Assembly: GCA_945917765.1 (NCBI GenBank)
Contig: CAMEHU010000010.1
Span: 1 to 48,637 of the forward strand
Source: an uncultured Lachnospiraceae bacterium
GTDB taxonomy: Bacteria > Bacillota > Clostridia > TANB77 > CAG-508
Length of the DNA stretch: 48,637 nucleotides
Direction: 5' to 3'
Below, piece by piece: positions 1-8,951 of this stretch (position 1 is its first letter; the number at the start of each line of letters is the position of its first letter). The position numbers and the translations under genes were made by a program. The notes beneath the pieces are model-generated. The model saw only the letters and a list, made by a program, of their open reading frames with translations, had not been told where the DNA came from and did not search any database.

Positions 1-69
1 AGTGTCTAAAAATATTGAAATCTAAGGAAATCCCCAGTTTAAAAAACTCATACAATTTACAATAGATGC

Positions 70-98
70 TTGAAAAAAATTACATATTGTGATATTAT
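70..98 (+). promoter_or_regulatory. Probable sigma-A promoter for the first gene
   Basis: TTGAAA (70-75) and TATTAT (93-98) are separated by 17 bases, upstream of the gene at 159. The rest of bases 1-158 shows no gene. Confidence 0.55.
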
Positions 99-158
99 AG
101 TGTACAAGCAGACATAAAACTACAAACACAAAGTTAAAAATGTAATGGAGGAATAATT

Positions 159-623
159 ATGATGAGATATTACAAACGGAGGGAAAACTTTGAATTAAGA
201 TTTGATCCTGCGCAATGGAATGTTTATCCTAAGGCAAGTTGCTATACGTATGCTTTAAACCTACCTGTAAACGAAAGGTTATTTGTGGGAGATATAGCAT
301 ATGGCAACAAACTAAAAGCAGATGAATGTGACGATAAAATGCTGATAGAAACAATTAAAAAAGAAATTTTAATGGTTGGTTATAATGATGTTATTATTTC
401 AGAAAGCAGAATAGATATTCCTAATTATTCACTAATATACGTATCTAGAACTAGAACAAATGGCTTTTATCATTTCTTTAGAAATGATTCAGGAATTATA
501 TGGTCGCATAAAAAGACTTTAACAGCTCCTACACGGATTGATTGCTATGGAAACATTATAATAAATCCTAGAAAATCAGCAGAAGAAGGCTTTAACATTG
601 GATATTACATTTATATTAAGTAA
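159..623 (+). CDS. Predicted papain/NlpC-like cysteine peptidase or transferase, 154 aa
   Basis: Function is not established. The protein has one candidate nucleophile in the motif KASCYTYALN (Cys28), followed about 75 residues later by YHFFRND (His105) and WSHK (His117), and a C-terminal IDCYGNIIINP segment. A Cys in an early helix followed by His and an Asp/Asn is the order of NlpC/P60-like enzymes. The pattern YH-(F/W)-(F/Y)-R...WSHK...D..G..I.(N/D)P is one I recognise from uncharacterised Clostridia proteins. There is no signal peptide or membrane segment, so it is probably cytoplasmic. The start at 159 (or the adjacent ATG at 162) follows GGAGG with good spacing. Codons 7 and 126 are CGG read as ordinary Arg, which is unusual in this window. 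It stands alone between a promoter and a hairpin. Confidence 0.6.
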   Translation: MMRYYKRRENFELRFDPAQWNVYPKASCYTYALNLPVNERLFVGDIAYGNKLKADECDDKMLIETIKKEILMVGYNDVIISESRIDIPNYSLIYVSRTRTNGFYHFFRNDSGIIWSHKKTLTAPTRIDCYGNIIINPRKSAEEGFNIGYYIYIK

Positions 624-638
624 ATACTTTGTGAAATA

Positions 639-663
639 TAATGAGAGAATAATTCTCTCATTA
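639..663 (+). terminator. Hairpin after the first gene, possible weak terminator
   Basis: TAATGAGAGAAT and AATTCTCTCATTA form a near-perfect stem followed by a T/A-rich stretch. The T-run is broken, so termination may be incomplete and the next gene could be read through. Confidence 0.45.
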
Positions 664-692
664 TATATTTATATTTTTAAAAAGAGGAAATT

Positions 693-2099
693 ATGGAAGA
701 CGAATTATTAAAAGAATTATCTAAATATGATAAAAAAATGAATGATATGAAAAGTAAAGTGCTAAACAACTATAATAAATTAAAATTTGATACATATGAG
801 ATATGTGATAAAAATACAGGGGCTGTATATTTTTATGATTATGATACAGTTTATTATAAGGAAAAAAATGAATTACATCCAATTTTTAAAATCTTTGATA
901 TAAATTGCACAGAAGATGGAAGAAAATATACTTGTAATTTAAATGATAGAATATTATTAAGAGGCCCAGATAATTATTATTTTGGATTTTCATATTTAGG
1001 TGATTTGAAAGTTAAAAAAGATGAAGTTATTGAATGTTTGGAGAGGGTGTCGGTATTTACAGATAATGCTATAAAAAAACTAAAAATAAAATGTTTAAAT
1101 TACAACGATATTTTAGATGTAAAAATGGTTTTAGCTATTTTAGATGTAATAAGAAATAGTACTATAACTAATTTATTTTTCTTTTTAATGAAAGAAAATG
1201 AAATCAAGGATTTATATGTATATGATGATAATAATGACAATTTTATATTCAGACTAAAAGCATTGCTTTATAGAACAGAAGAAAAAATCTATGACATAAT
1301 CATAACACAAAATGATGAGCTTATTAAAAATCTTTTAAATATTATGAAGGAGTTTTTAAATGTTCAAACAGATATAATATTAGAACTTACTAAAATGAAG
1401 AATTTATATAATAATGATTTATATGTGAGGTATAGAAAATCAAGAGAATCAGACAATATTATAGAGAATATAGTTTGCTTACAATTTGTTTTCGATAAAA
1501 TAGTAAATAATGAAAATAAAAAGAATTATGCAAATATTTTATTATTAGGAATTAATTATGGATCTATAGAGCTTCCAATTATTTCTGAAGTAATTCTAAA
1601 AAATAAGAAAATAAATGTAAAAACGGGTAATATAATGAAGAAATTCAGGGTTTCATATGTAAGTTCGGTAAATAAACAAAAAATTATGTTAAATAATAAT
1701 TTAAAAAATATTGATAAATGCATATTAATAGATGAGAATTTTGTAACAGGAAATACACTTTTTTGCGCAAAACAGTATTTAAATGAAATTGGAATTGATT
1801 GTTTACACATGATTTCAATTCAGTATCCTACATTAGCTAGATATAAAAATATAACAGATAAAGGCAAAACCACAAAGTTTTTAGAATTATTTAAAGAAAT
1901 TGATGGAAAATTAATTTCGGTAAAGCATTCTAAAATCCTAATTACAAGAGAAAAGTTTGCATTTCCATATATGGATAAGCTAGGTACATTTGATTTATAT
2001 AAGTATGAGATTTTAAAGAATTTATATAAAAATGGAAGATATAGAAAAGGTTCGTCAGTAGATCGAATATCTAAGTATTATAAAAAAATATTTATATAG
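693..2099 (+). CDS. Phosphoribosyltransferase-fold protein, 468 aa, with an uncharacterised N-terminal region
   Basis: The C-terminal third carries a PRPP-binding-loop-like motif, CILIDENFVTGNTL, from about residue 343. It resembles the VDDVxTTGxTL signature of type I phosphoribosyltransferases: a hydrophobic strand, two acidic residues (here D..E), then TGNT. An upstream strand, ANILLLGINYGSIELP, would match the position where many PRTases start the core fold. Residues 1-250 are Lys/Glu/Asp-rich and I recognise no domain there. The gene ends 12 bases before the HAD nucleotidase at 2112, so the two are very likely co-transcribed. The pairing suggests nucleotide or nucleobase metabolism (ribosyl transfer and dephosphorylation). 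The substrate is unknown and a defence or repair role is only a guess. Base composition is even more AT-rich than the housekeeping genes. Confidence 0.6.
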   Translation: MEDELLKELSKYDKKMNDMKSKVLNNYNKLKFDTYEICDKNTGAVYFYDYDTVYYKEKNELHPIFKIFDINCTEDGRKYTCNLNDRILLRGPDNYYFGFSYLGDLKVKKDEVIECLERVSVFTDNAIKKLKIKCLNYNDILDVKMVLAILDVIRNSTITNLFFFLMKENEIKDLYVYDDNNDNFIFRLKALLYRTEEKIYDIIITQNDELIKNLLNIMKEFLNVQTDIILELTKMKNLYNNDLYVRYRKSRESDNIIENIVCLQFVFDKIVNNENKKNYANILLLGINYGSIELPIISEVILKNKKINVKTGNIMKKFRVSYVSSVNKQKIMLNNNLKNIDKCILIDENFVTGNTLFCAKQYLNEIGIDCLHMISIQYPTLARYKNITDKGKTTKFLELFKEIDGKLISVKHSKILITREKFAFPYMDKLGTFDLYKYEILKNLYKNGRYRKGSSVDRISKYYKKIFI

Positions 2100-2111
2100 G
2101 GGGGAAAATAT

Positions 2112-2690
2112 ATGAAATATGGATTCGATTTAGATGATACATTGTCTGATACAATGATGTTATTGAATCAATTTGCTAAAAAATTCGATGTAGAAGAGCT
2201 TAAAGGAGATGGGATTTTTAAGATTGAGCCGGGTGAATGTAAAGATTATTATTATTTTGCTGATGCGTTAAACTGGGATAAACAAAATATTGCTGATTTT
2301 TTTAAAAAGTATTATATAGATATTATAAAAAACATTGTGGCAAAACCTGGTGCAAAAGAATTTTTACAGGATTTAAAAGAAAATGGAAATGAAATATATA
2401 TTATAACGGCCAGAAGAGAAAGAGACGATAATCTCATAGAAGAAATAACCAAGGATTGGTTAAGCAAAAACGATTTACTGTATGATTACTTATTCATTAA
2501 TATAAAAAATAAAGCTGAAATTGTAAACAAATTTAAAATTGATATATTTGTAGATGATAGTTATAATAATTGTTTAGAAGTGTCTAATGAAACAGAAGCA
2601 CAAGTTTATTTGATTGAAAATGTATATAACGAGAAGGTAGAAACAACCAGAATAAAGCGAATAAGAAGTATAAATGAAATTAATGTATAA
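2112..2690 (+). CDS. HAD-superfamily 5'(3')-deoxyribonucleotidase-like protein, 192 aa
   Basis: The N-terminus GFDLDDTLSD has the HAD motif I DxDxT (nucleophile Asp6, acid/base Asp8). YIITARRERDD around residue 100 matches motif II with the Arg-rich continuation typical of the NT5C/YqfW group. DIFVDDSYNNC near residue 140 is motif IV with paired acidic residues for Mg2+. Length fits the family. Known members dephosphorylate (deoxy)nucleoside monophosphates in the cytoplasm. The start follows GGGGGGAA, and the gene sits 12 bases after the phosphoribosyltransferase-like gene, which implies a shared operon and possibly a shared substrate. The specific substrate is an inference from family membership. 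Confidence 0.75.
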   Translation: MKYGFDLDDTLSDTMMLLNQFAKKFDVEELKGDGIFKIEPGECKDYYYFADALNWDKQNIADFFKKYYIDIIKNIVAKPGAKEFLQDLKENGNEIYIITARRERDDNLIEEITKDWLSKNDLLYDYLFINIKNKAEIVNKFKIDIFVDDSYNNCLEVSNETEAQVYLIENVYNEKVETTRIKRIRSINEINV

Positions 2691-2713
2691 AGAATAAAAG
2701 TTGCTCTAATGTA

Positions 2714-2742
2714 TTGCAATTATAATAAAAACATGATACAAT
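2714..2742 (+). promoter_or_regulatory. Probable promoter for the PHP phosphoesterase gene
   Basis: TTGCAA (2714-2719) and TACAAT (2737-2742) are separated by 17 bases. The gene starts 49 bases downstream. Confidence 0.5.
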
Positions 2743-2791
2743 ATTACAAATTATGTAAATTAAACTAATAAACTTTATAGGAGGAAGAATT

Positions 2792-3616
2792 ATGTTAGAC
2801 TTACACTTGCACACACTTTATTCTGATGGAGAACTTACTCCTTTAGAGTTAATTCGGTTACTAAAATCTAAAGGAGTAACCACATTTTCTATTACTGATC
2901 ATGACTGCATTTTAGGACTGAATGAAGGAAAAGAGATTGCAGAAAAGCATAATCTTAACTTTATAACTGGTTCTGAATTTGAGGCATATTATGACATAGA
3001 AAATGAAAGCTATGTTCATATTCTAGGGTACAATTTTTCAGACATATCTGAGGTTAGTGCATATCTTATTCAATTAAGAAAAGAACGGATTGAGCTAATT
3101 AATAAGTATATTGGATTATTAAACAATATCGGAATTCCAGTTTCTTTTGAAGAGGTAAATGCATTAACTCCTGGAATACACTTGACAAGTTCACACATAG
3201 CCGCAATCATTTACAGGAAAGGATATGCTAGTACATTTGACGAAGCTAGGGAAAAGTTCCTTGTTCCATCATCAAAATATTACATTCCAAGAAGATATTA
3301 TACTACAGAGTTTGTAATTAATTTGATAAAAAGAGCAGGAGGTATTCCAATACTAGCGCATCCATGTAGAATTAAAATGAATAGAGAGAGCTTAGAAAAA
3401 TTCATTCTTAAATTAAAATCATATGGTTTAAAAGGAATTGAAGCAATATATCTTAATAGTTCTTGGGAAGAAAGAGATTTTTTTCTTTCGTTAGCTCGAA
3501 AGCACAATTTATTCATTACTGCTGGAAGTGATTGGCATGCTTATTCTGACAACTATGATCCAGGAGTTAGTTTGCCGGAAAAAATAGAATATGAAATTTT
3601 AACAAATTTGAAATAG
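2792..3616 (+). CDS. PHP-domain metal-dependent phosphoesterase (TrpH/YciV type), 274 aa
   Basis: The protein opens with LDLHLHTLYSDGELTP (metal-binding HxH at His5/His7, then SDG), followed by ITDHD (Asp36-His37), GSEFEA, GGIPILAHPCR and GSDWHA (Asp247, His249). These are the ordered metal-ligand motifs of PHP phosphoesterases. TrpH/YciV-type relatives hydrolyse 3',5'-bisphosphonucleotides or short RNA 5' ends. Whether this one does the same is inferred. Length is normal and the protein is probably cytoplasmic. The start is preceded by AGGAGG at good spacing. Codons 22 and 99 are CGG, both read smoothly as Arg, including a GAA CGG ATT context identical to the frame break in the recombinase. 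It has its own promoter and terminator. Confidence 0.8.
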   Translation: MLDLHLHTLYSDGELTPLELIRLLKSKGVTTFSITDHDCILGLNEGKEIAEKHNLNFITGSEFEAYYDIENESYVHILGYNFSDISEVSAYLIQLRKERIELINKYIGLLNNIGIPVSFEEVNALTPGIHLTSSHIAAIIYRKGYASTFDEAREKFLVPSSKYYIPRRYYTTEFVINLIKRAGGIPILAHPCRIKMNRESLEKFILKLKSYGLKGIEAIYLNSSWEERDFFLSLARKHNLFITAGSDWHAYSDNYDPGVSLPEKIEYEILTNLK

Positions 3617-3621
3617 CAAGG

Positions 3622-3668
3622 ACTGGATATGTATTGTTTTAATTAAAATGATGCATATCCAGTTTTTT
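3622..3668 (+). terminator. Intrinsic terminator after the PHP gene
   Basis: ACTGGATATG (3622-3631) pairs with CATATCCAGT (3654-3663) and is followed directly by a T-run. Confidence 0.8.
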
Positions 3669-3712
3669 ATAGCAATAAGAAAATTATCTATATGTAAATT
3701 AAGATTAAATTC

Positions 3713-3741
3713 TTTACTTTCATGGAAAAATATGGTAAAAT
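3713..3741 (+). promoter_or_regulatory. Probable promoter of the five-gene biosynthetic operon
   Basis: TTTACT (3713-3718) and TAAAAT (3736-3741) are separated by 17 bases. An AAGGTGG ribosome binding site and the ATG at 3783 follow. Confidence 0.5.
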
Positions 3742-3782
3742 ATTACTAGATTATGTGAATTTGTAGAAAGGTGGATTTATAT

Positions 3783-4929
3783 ATGAACAAATTTAATAAA
3801 TCCTCAATTACTAGATTTGATAATAAAATTTCGGAATTAGAAAAATCAGGGATTAAAGTAATTAATCTTATAACGCGGGCAACCAGATATTATTACTGAT
3901 GAATCGTATTATAATGCATTAAAGAAAATAAAAAGGGATGTAAACTGTTATACTGATTATAGAGGATTAGAATGCCTTAGAAATGTTTATGCTGAATATT
4001 ATAATAATAAAATAAAAAAAGCAAAATTTAACAGTAAAGATGTTCAGATAACCTTGGGAGCGTCTGATGCTATTATAAGTAGCCTAATGTCGATTTGCCA
4101 AAACAAGAACGATAAAATATTGTTAATAGAACCATTTTTTTCTGATTATAAACTTTATTGTGAAATATTAAACATTAATTATATAAGTATCGGCATTAAT
4201 GACATAATGAATAAAAGAATAAAGGGAATAAAGAAATGTAAAGCGATTTTATTCTCTAATCCCAATAACCCAAGTGGATATGTTTTTAATGAAATAGAAA
4301 TGCAAAGTATAATAGCATTAGCAAATAGATATGGATTGTATATAATATCAGATGAGGTATATAGTGAGATTACATATGATAGTTTTATATCTTTTGCTAA
4401 ATATGATTATAAGAAAATAATTATAGTAGATTCAGTATCTAAAAAGTTCAACAATTGTGGTGCACGAATAGGTTGTATTATTACTAAAGATAGTAATTTT
4501 ATTAATAATTTGGCTACCATATATGATAGTAGAATTTCAATATCAAATACAGAACAAATTGCAGTATATAGTATGTTTAATAATATGAGACAAATTTTCA
4601 AAAAAAACATGCTTTTATATTGTGATAGAAGAAAGAAAGTTTTGAGTTTTCTTGAAAGACAAAACATAATTGAATATGAGATACCAAAGGGCGGAGTATT
4701 TTTTGTTTTGATATTACCAATAAAAAATACAGAATTATTTGCTAATTGGCTATTGAATGAATACAGAAGAAATAATGAAACACTTGCAATTTTACCAGCT
4801 AATGATTTTTATAATGATGAAGTTAATAAAATTAGATTACCCCTAACAAATAATGATGAATATATTATTCATGGTTTAAATATATTAATAGATGCTATAA
4901 GAGAATATAGAGAGGAGGAAGCAAAATAG
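3783..4929 (+). CDS. PLP-dependent class I/II aminotransferase, interrupted by a +1 frameshift at a CGG codon
   Basis: Read from the ATG at 3783, the frame reaches a stop after VINLITRATRYYY. If the C at 3876 is skipped (ACG-C-GGG-CAA), the frame continues as VINLITGQPDIITDES and stays open to 4929, giving 381 residues, the normal size of fold-type I aminotransferases. The restored GQPD matches the conserved N-terminal G.PD segment of the family. Downstream are SNPNNPSGY, ISDEVYSEITY (PLP-pyridine Asp) and VDSVSKKFNNCGARIG, with the Schiff-base Lys in SK. The reaction is probably amino transfer to or from a 2-oxo acid. It is the first gene of a tight operon. The break may be a mutation, a sequencing error or a recoding site. 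Without a shift only 35 residues are made. The TTG at 4054 could at best give a protein lacking the N-terminal arm. Confidence 0.7.
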
Positions 4930-5663
4930 GAAGGGTAATATTAATAACAGGTTCGGTATCTGGAATTGGAAAATATTTAGCAAAGAGTTTTTTGGAGAAT
5001 GGTGATTATGTTATAATAACAGGTTATCACGATGACCATATTGAACAAACAAAAAAAGAACTAAAAGAATACAAAGAAAATACATTATATTTTAAGATTG
5101 ATGTAAATGATGAGCATAGTTTGATAAAAATGTTTGAGACAATAAAGTATAAGTATGGATTATTAGATGTTCTTATAAATAATGCTGCATTTGACCAAAT
5201 GGAAAGTATTGAGAATTATAAAAGGGATATCTTTGAAAAGATAGTAAGTACAAATTTGACTGGAAAGATGTTATGTATTAAACATTCTACAAATCTATTA
5301 AAAAAATCAGAATATCCAACAATAATCAATATAGCTTCAAGACTGGCAAGTAGACCCATGTTAAACTCAAGTGCGTATTGTTGTAGTGCAGCAGGAATAA
5401 TAATGTTAACTGAGTGTGCTGCGTTGGAGCTAGCTAAATACAATATAAGAGTAAATACAGTTAGTCCGTCATTAACAATTACGCCATTAGCTGAAAAATC
5501 ATATACAAAAGAAGACATGATAAAAACAGCACAAATGAATCCAAGAAACAGGTTATGTGAGATGAAAGACATATATAATGTTATCAGTTTCTTAATTAGT
5601 CCAGAAGCGGATTTTATAAATGGAGAAAATATAAATGTTAATGGTGGTTTATTATTGAAATAA
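4926..5663 (+). CDS. Short-chain dehydrogenase/reductase, atypical active site, apparent ATA start
   Basis: The nucleotide-binding motif ITGSVSGIGKYLA (TGxxxGIG) lies upstream of the first TTG (4992), so the protein must begin earlier. The only in-frame possibility before a stop is ATA at 4926. It is preceded by AGGAGG at the correct distance and overlaps the TAG of the aminotransferase gene. From there the protein is 245 residues, the usual SDR length. LINNAA (NNAG motif) and NIASR (catalytic Ser) are present. The catalytic YxxxK reads AYCCSAAG, so the Lys is replaced by Ala. The related FabG in this window has the intact YSASK. C-terminal INVNGG is normal. An NAD(P)-dependent reduction in the pathway would be expected, but the missing Lys makes activity uncertain. 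Confidence 0.75.
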   Translation: MGRVILITGSVSGIGKYLAKSFLENGDYVIITGYHDDHIEQTKKELKEYKENTLYFKIDVNDEHSLIKMFETIKYKYGLLDVLINNAAFDQMESIENYKRDIFEKIVSTNLTGKMLCIKHSTNLLKKSEYPTIINIASRLASRPMLNSSAYCCSAAGIIMLTECAALELAKYNIRVNTVSPSLTITPLAEKSYTKEDMIKTAQMNPRNRLCEMKDIYNVISFLISPEADFINGENINVNGGLLLK

Positions 5664-5677
5664 AGGGAGGATAAATA

Positions 5678-7429
5678 ATGTGTGGTATAGTTGGAAAAAT
5701 CAACTTAAATAATGAAAATGTTAAAAAAGAAGAAATTCAAAAAATGATTAATGTTTTAAGACACAGAGGCCCAGATGGAGAAAATATTTATATTAATAAC
5801 AATATAGGTTTTGGACATGTTCTTTTGAAAATTCAAGATTTATCTAATGAATCTGTTCAACCATATGAATTTGAAAACTTAGTAATGACATATAATGGAG
5901 AGATATATAATTATGAAGAATTAAAAACGAATTTAACAGAAAAAGGTTATACTTTTGATACAGCAGGAGATACAGAAGTTCTTATAAAGCATATACATTG
6001 TTTTGGTTTAGAAGAAACGTTAAACAGAATAGAAGGATGCTATGCTATTGGTTTATATAATAAAGAATCTGGAGAAAAATATATAATAAGAGATAGATTA
6101 GGAATAAAACCATTATATTACTATTTAGATAACCAAAAATTAGTTTTTGCTAGTGAAATCAAGAGTATTATTGAGGATAAATCAATAAAAAGACAATTCG
6201 ATTTAGAGACTATTGCAATATCATTAAATTGTAAATTGTGGATGGATCGAGAAAAAACTTTATTTAAAAATATTAATATGCTAAAGCCTGGAACTTATAT
6301 TAAAATTAATGAAAAAAATAATATAGAAATAATAAAATATTATGAGTTGAAATTTTCTAGTGAATATCAATCCCCAGAAAAATTAATAAATGATTTTTCA
6401 AAGGAATTTATTGACTCAGTGAAGAAAAAACAAATATCTAAAGTACCTATAGCAGCATTTTTATCAGGAGGAATAGACAGTAGCCTAGTATGTAAGCTTT
6501 TAAATGATAATATGGATAGTAAACTTAACACATATACTATACATTATGATTATGATAATGATTTAGATTTAAATTATGCAAACAAGCTAAAAGAAGATGA
6601 GGGATTTGAACAGCATAATATATTGATAACAGAAGATATGTATAATTTAGATAACATAGATAAAGTTACATATTTTGTTGAAGAAATATTAATAGATAAA
6701 GTATACATACCTATGTATTTTAATTATAAAGCTGCAAAGGATGATGGTTATACTGTTGTAGTAAGTGGACAAGGCTCTGATGAAGTATGGTTAGGGTATG
6801 TTTATGTGTGGAAAATATTTCAGTATTTAGATAAAAGCATTAGCTATGATGGTTTATTAAATGATTATTATTTATGCAATATGATTTTTAAAGATAATAT
6901 TAATTCTGAAATGAAGTCTATAATAAAAAAGGCAATGTTAAATTATTTGAAAAAAAATCTACAATTAAACAAAAATGATTTGTTAAATTCATATGCAGAC
7001 TTATCGTTAAAGACTATATTACATGATTTATTAATGCAAGAAGATAAAATTGCAATGGCAAATAGTGTAGAAAGTAGAGTACCTTTTGTAGATAATCACC
7101 GCATCGTTGAATTAGCATATAAAGCAAGTAGTAATATAAAATTGTATGATAATAGGGAAAAATATATAGTTAGAAAGTTTGCTGAAGGAAAGATAAATAA
7201 AGAAATAATTGAAAGAGAAAAGTATCCTTTTCCTGAACCACCTTCAGTTTATAACGGAAAAATAAAAAAGCTATGTAGTGAAAACTGGAATGAAATAAAG
7301 GAATCAAATATAATTAAGAAAATAATTGATAATGAGAAATTAAATGATATAAACAGTTTTACAGATATCGAATTATGGACAATTTTGGTATATTGGAGAT
7401 TTGAAAAAGTTTTTGATATGGAGGTATAA
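5678..7429 (+). CDS. Asparagine-synthetase-like glutamine-dependent amidotransferase, 583 aa
   Basis: Cys2 after the initiator Met (MCGIVGKI) is the class II glutaminase nucleophile. RHRGPDGE and YNGEIYNYEEL follow in the N-terminal domain. The synthetase domain has the PP-loop FLSGGIDSS (residues 263-269), SGQGSDEVWLGY, and MANSVESRVPFVD, all features of AsnB-type enzymes. Length is normal. The usual RLSIID segment reads LLKIQDL, so the Arg that contacts glutamine in E. coli AsnB seems absent. The enzyme adenylates a carboxylate and transfers ammonia from glutamine. In this cluster (aminotransferase, ligase, kinase) it may amidate or cyclise a pathway intermediate rather than make asparagine. 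GGGAGG lies before the ATG, and only 14 bases separate it from the SDR gene. Confidence 0.85.
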   Translation: MCGIVGKINLNNENVKKEEIQKMINVLRHRGPDGENIYINNNIGFGHVLLKIQDLSNESVQPYEFENLVMTYNGEIYNYEELKTNLTEKGYTFDTAGDTEVLIKHIHCFGLEETLNRIEGCYAIGLYNKESGEKYIIRDRLGIKPLYYYLDNQKLVFASEIKSIIEDKSIKRQFDLETIAISLNCKLWMDREKTLFKNINMLKPGTYIKINEKNNIEIIKYYELKFSSEYQSPEKLINDFSKEFIDSVKKKQISKVPIAAFLSGGIDSSLVCKLLNDNMDSKLNTYTIHYDYDNDLDLNYANKLKEDEGFEQHNILITEDMYNLDNIDKVTYFVEEILIDKVYIPMYFNYKAAKDDGYTVVVSGQGSDEVWLGYVYVWKIFQYLDKSISYDGLLNDYYLCNMIFKDNINSEMKSIIKKAMLNYLKKNLQLNKNDLLNSYADLSLKTILHDLLMQEDKIAMANSVESRVPFVDNHRIVELAYKASSNIKLYDNREKYIVRKFAEGKINKEIIEREKYPFPEPPSVYNGKIKKLCSENWNEIKESNIIKKIIDNEKLNDINSFTDIELWTILVYWRFEKVFDMEV

Positions 7430-7430
7430 A

Positions 7431-8951
7431 ATGAAAAGTATTGTAAATTATATGTATGAAAATATTGAAAATAAAAAGTTGGTATTATCGGAGTATGCAG
7501 AATTATCAGATAATAAATTGATTGTGAATAAATTGGAAAGTAAGGATGTAGTAAGATTTTCTAATTATCTAGTCGAAAGGAATAAAAAAGAAAATTATAG
7601 TAAGAAAATAGGTGTTCTAATGAATAATAGCTTAGGATTTGTAAACGCATTTTACAGCATTATATTAAATAATAAAATTGTTGTAGGTATAAATACAAAA
7701 GTATCTTTAGATGAATTAAATCATATAATAGAAATAAATGAAATAGATTTGATTATAACGGAAACTTATTTTGAAGATATTTTAAGTAAAAGTTGTATAA
7801 AAGACGTAATAAATTATGATAAGATTGATTTAGAAAAATATTCTGAAAACTTTGAATTGGAAAGAATACAACCCTCATTAGAAGAAGTTATGTTAATATC
7901 TTATACAAGTGGAACGAGTGGAAAATTCTCAAAACCAGTGGAAATAACTTATAAAAATGTTTCGTTTGTGTCAGAGGAATATGCAAAGGTTTATAAAATG
8001 CAAAATAATTATAAATGTATAACAGTATTGCCATTATGGCATAATTATGCAATGTTTGCATGTTTAACTAGTTCAATAGTAGCGGGTTCTAGTATTGTTA
8101 TAATGAAAGAATGGAATCTAGAATTATTTTTGAAAATAAATGAAATCCTTAAACCACAAATTTTTCCAGGTTCACCATATATGTATATAGATATAATCAA
8201 TAATGTAGAAAATTTGCATAAATTGGATAACTTAAAGGTTTGTGATTGCGGAGGAGATTCACTACCGATAGAGTGCATAAAAAGATTTGAAAAACTTACA
8301 GGAGCTATTATTACAGAAGGATATGGATTAACTGAGACAACATCACTTACTCATTTTAATTATTCGGCATCAGAACGTAAGGTGGGGAGTTTAGGAAAAT
8401 GTGTGTCAGATACAGAATGTAAAATATTAGATTTAAATGGAAATGAATTACCAAATAACACGTGGGGGTTGTTATGGATTAAGGGTCCTATGGTTTTCAA
8501 AGGATATGTTGGAATTAATCTAACAGATACACCTAATTTAACAGCAGATGGCTGGTTTAATACAAATGATGTTGTAAAAAGAGATGATGATGGATTCTAT
8601 TTTTTTGCTGGCAGATTCACAGATTTGCAAATGTTAGGGGATGATGATTTTCAATTTAGAGATTTAGAAAATAAATTATATCAATATGAGGGAATAAAGA
8701 GAGTGCATGTTAAAACAAATAAAAATGAAATAGGAAATTTTCCATATTTTGATATTATTGCAGAATTAAAAGAAGGATATTCTATTCAAGACTTATATGA
8801 TTACATTAATTTAAATTTAAAAGCTTTTGTTATAAATGATGTTAAAGTGGTAGATAAGCTACCTACTACAGGAACAGGAAAAATAAAAAGAAATAAAATA
8901 AATGATATTTTAGTGGACAAAAATGATAATACCAAAACAGAGGTGCAATAA
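7431..8951 (+). CDS. AMP-forming acyl/aryl-CoA synthetase-like ligase, 506 aa
   Basis: An ANL-superfamily adenylating enzyme. The phosphate-binding loop is YTSGTSGKFSKP from residue 158, then EGYGLTETTSLTH, WFNTNDVV and the C-terminal PTTGTGKIKRNK containing the catalytic Lys. The hinge region reads GRFTDLQMLGDDDFQFRDLE. The hinge normally contains a glycine-rich segment with a conserved basic residue, so the second half-reaction may differ. No carrier-protein gene is present in the operon, so the acceptor could be CoA or an amine. ATG 7431 follows GGAGG with 6-base spacing and lies one base past the stop of the amidotransferase. An upstream in-frame ATG at 7401 lies inside that gene and has no ribosome binding site. 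Confidence 0.8.
   Translation: MKSIVNYMYENIENKKLVLSEYAELSDNKLIVNKLESKDVVRFSNYLVERNKKENYSKKIGVLMNNSLGFVNAFYSIILNNKIVVGINTKVSLDELNHIIEINEIDLIITETYFEDILSKSCIKDVINYDKIDLEKYSENFELERIQPSLEEVMLISYTSGTSGKFSKPVEITYKNVSFVSEEYAKVYKMQNNYKCITVLPLWHNYAMFACLTSSIVAGSSIVIMKEWNLELFLKINEILKPQIFPGSPYMYIDIINNVENLHKLDNLKVCDCGGDSLPIECIKRFEKLTGAIITEGYGLTETTSLTHFNYSASERKVGSLGKCVSDTECKILDLNGNELPNNTWGLLWIKGPMVFKGYVGINLTDTPNLTADGWFNTNDVVKRDDDGFYFFAGRFTDLQMLGDDDFQFRDLENKLYQYEGIKRVHVKTNKNEIGNFPYFDIIAELKEGYSIQDLYDYINLNLKAFVINDVKVVDKLPTTGTGKIKRNKINDILVDKNDNTKTEVQ

Noticed and set aside
4054-4929. A shorter aminotransferase starting at TTG 4054
   Set aside because: The same frame is open upstream and encodes the conserved N-terminal arm back to 3877. 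The TTG has no ribosome binding site.
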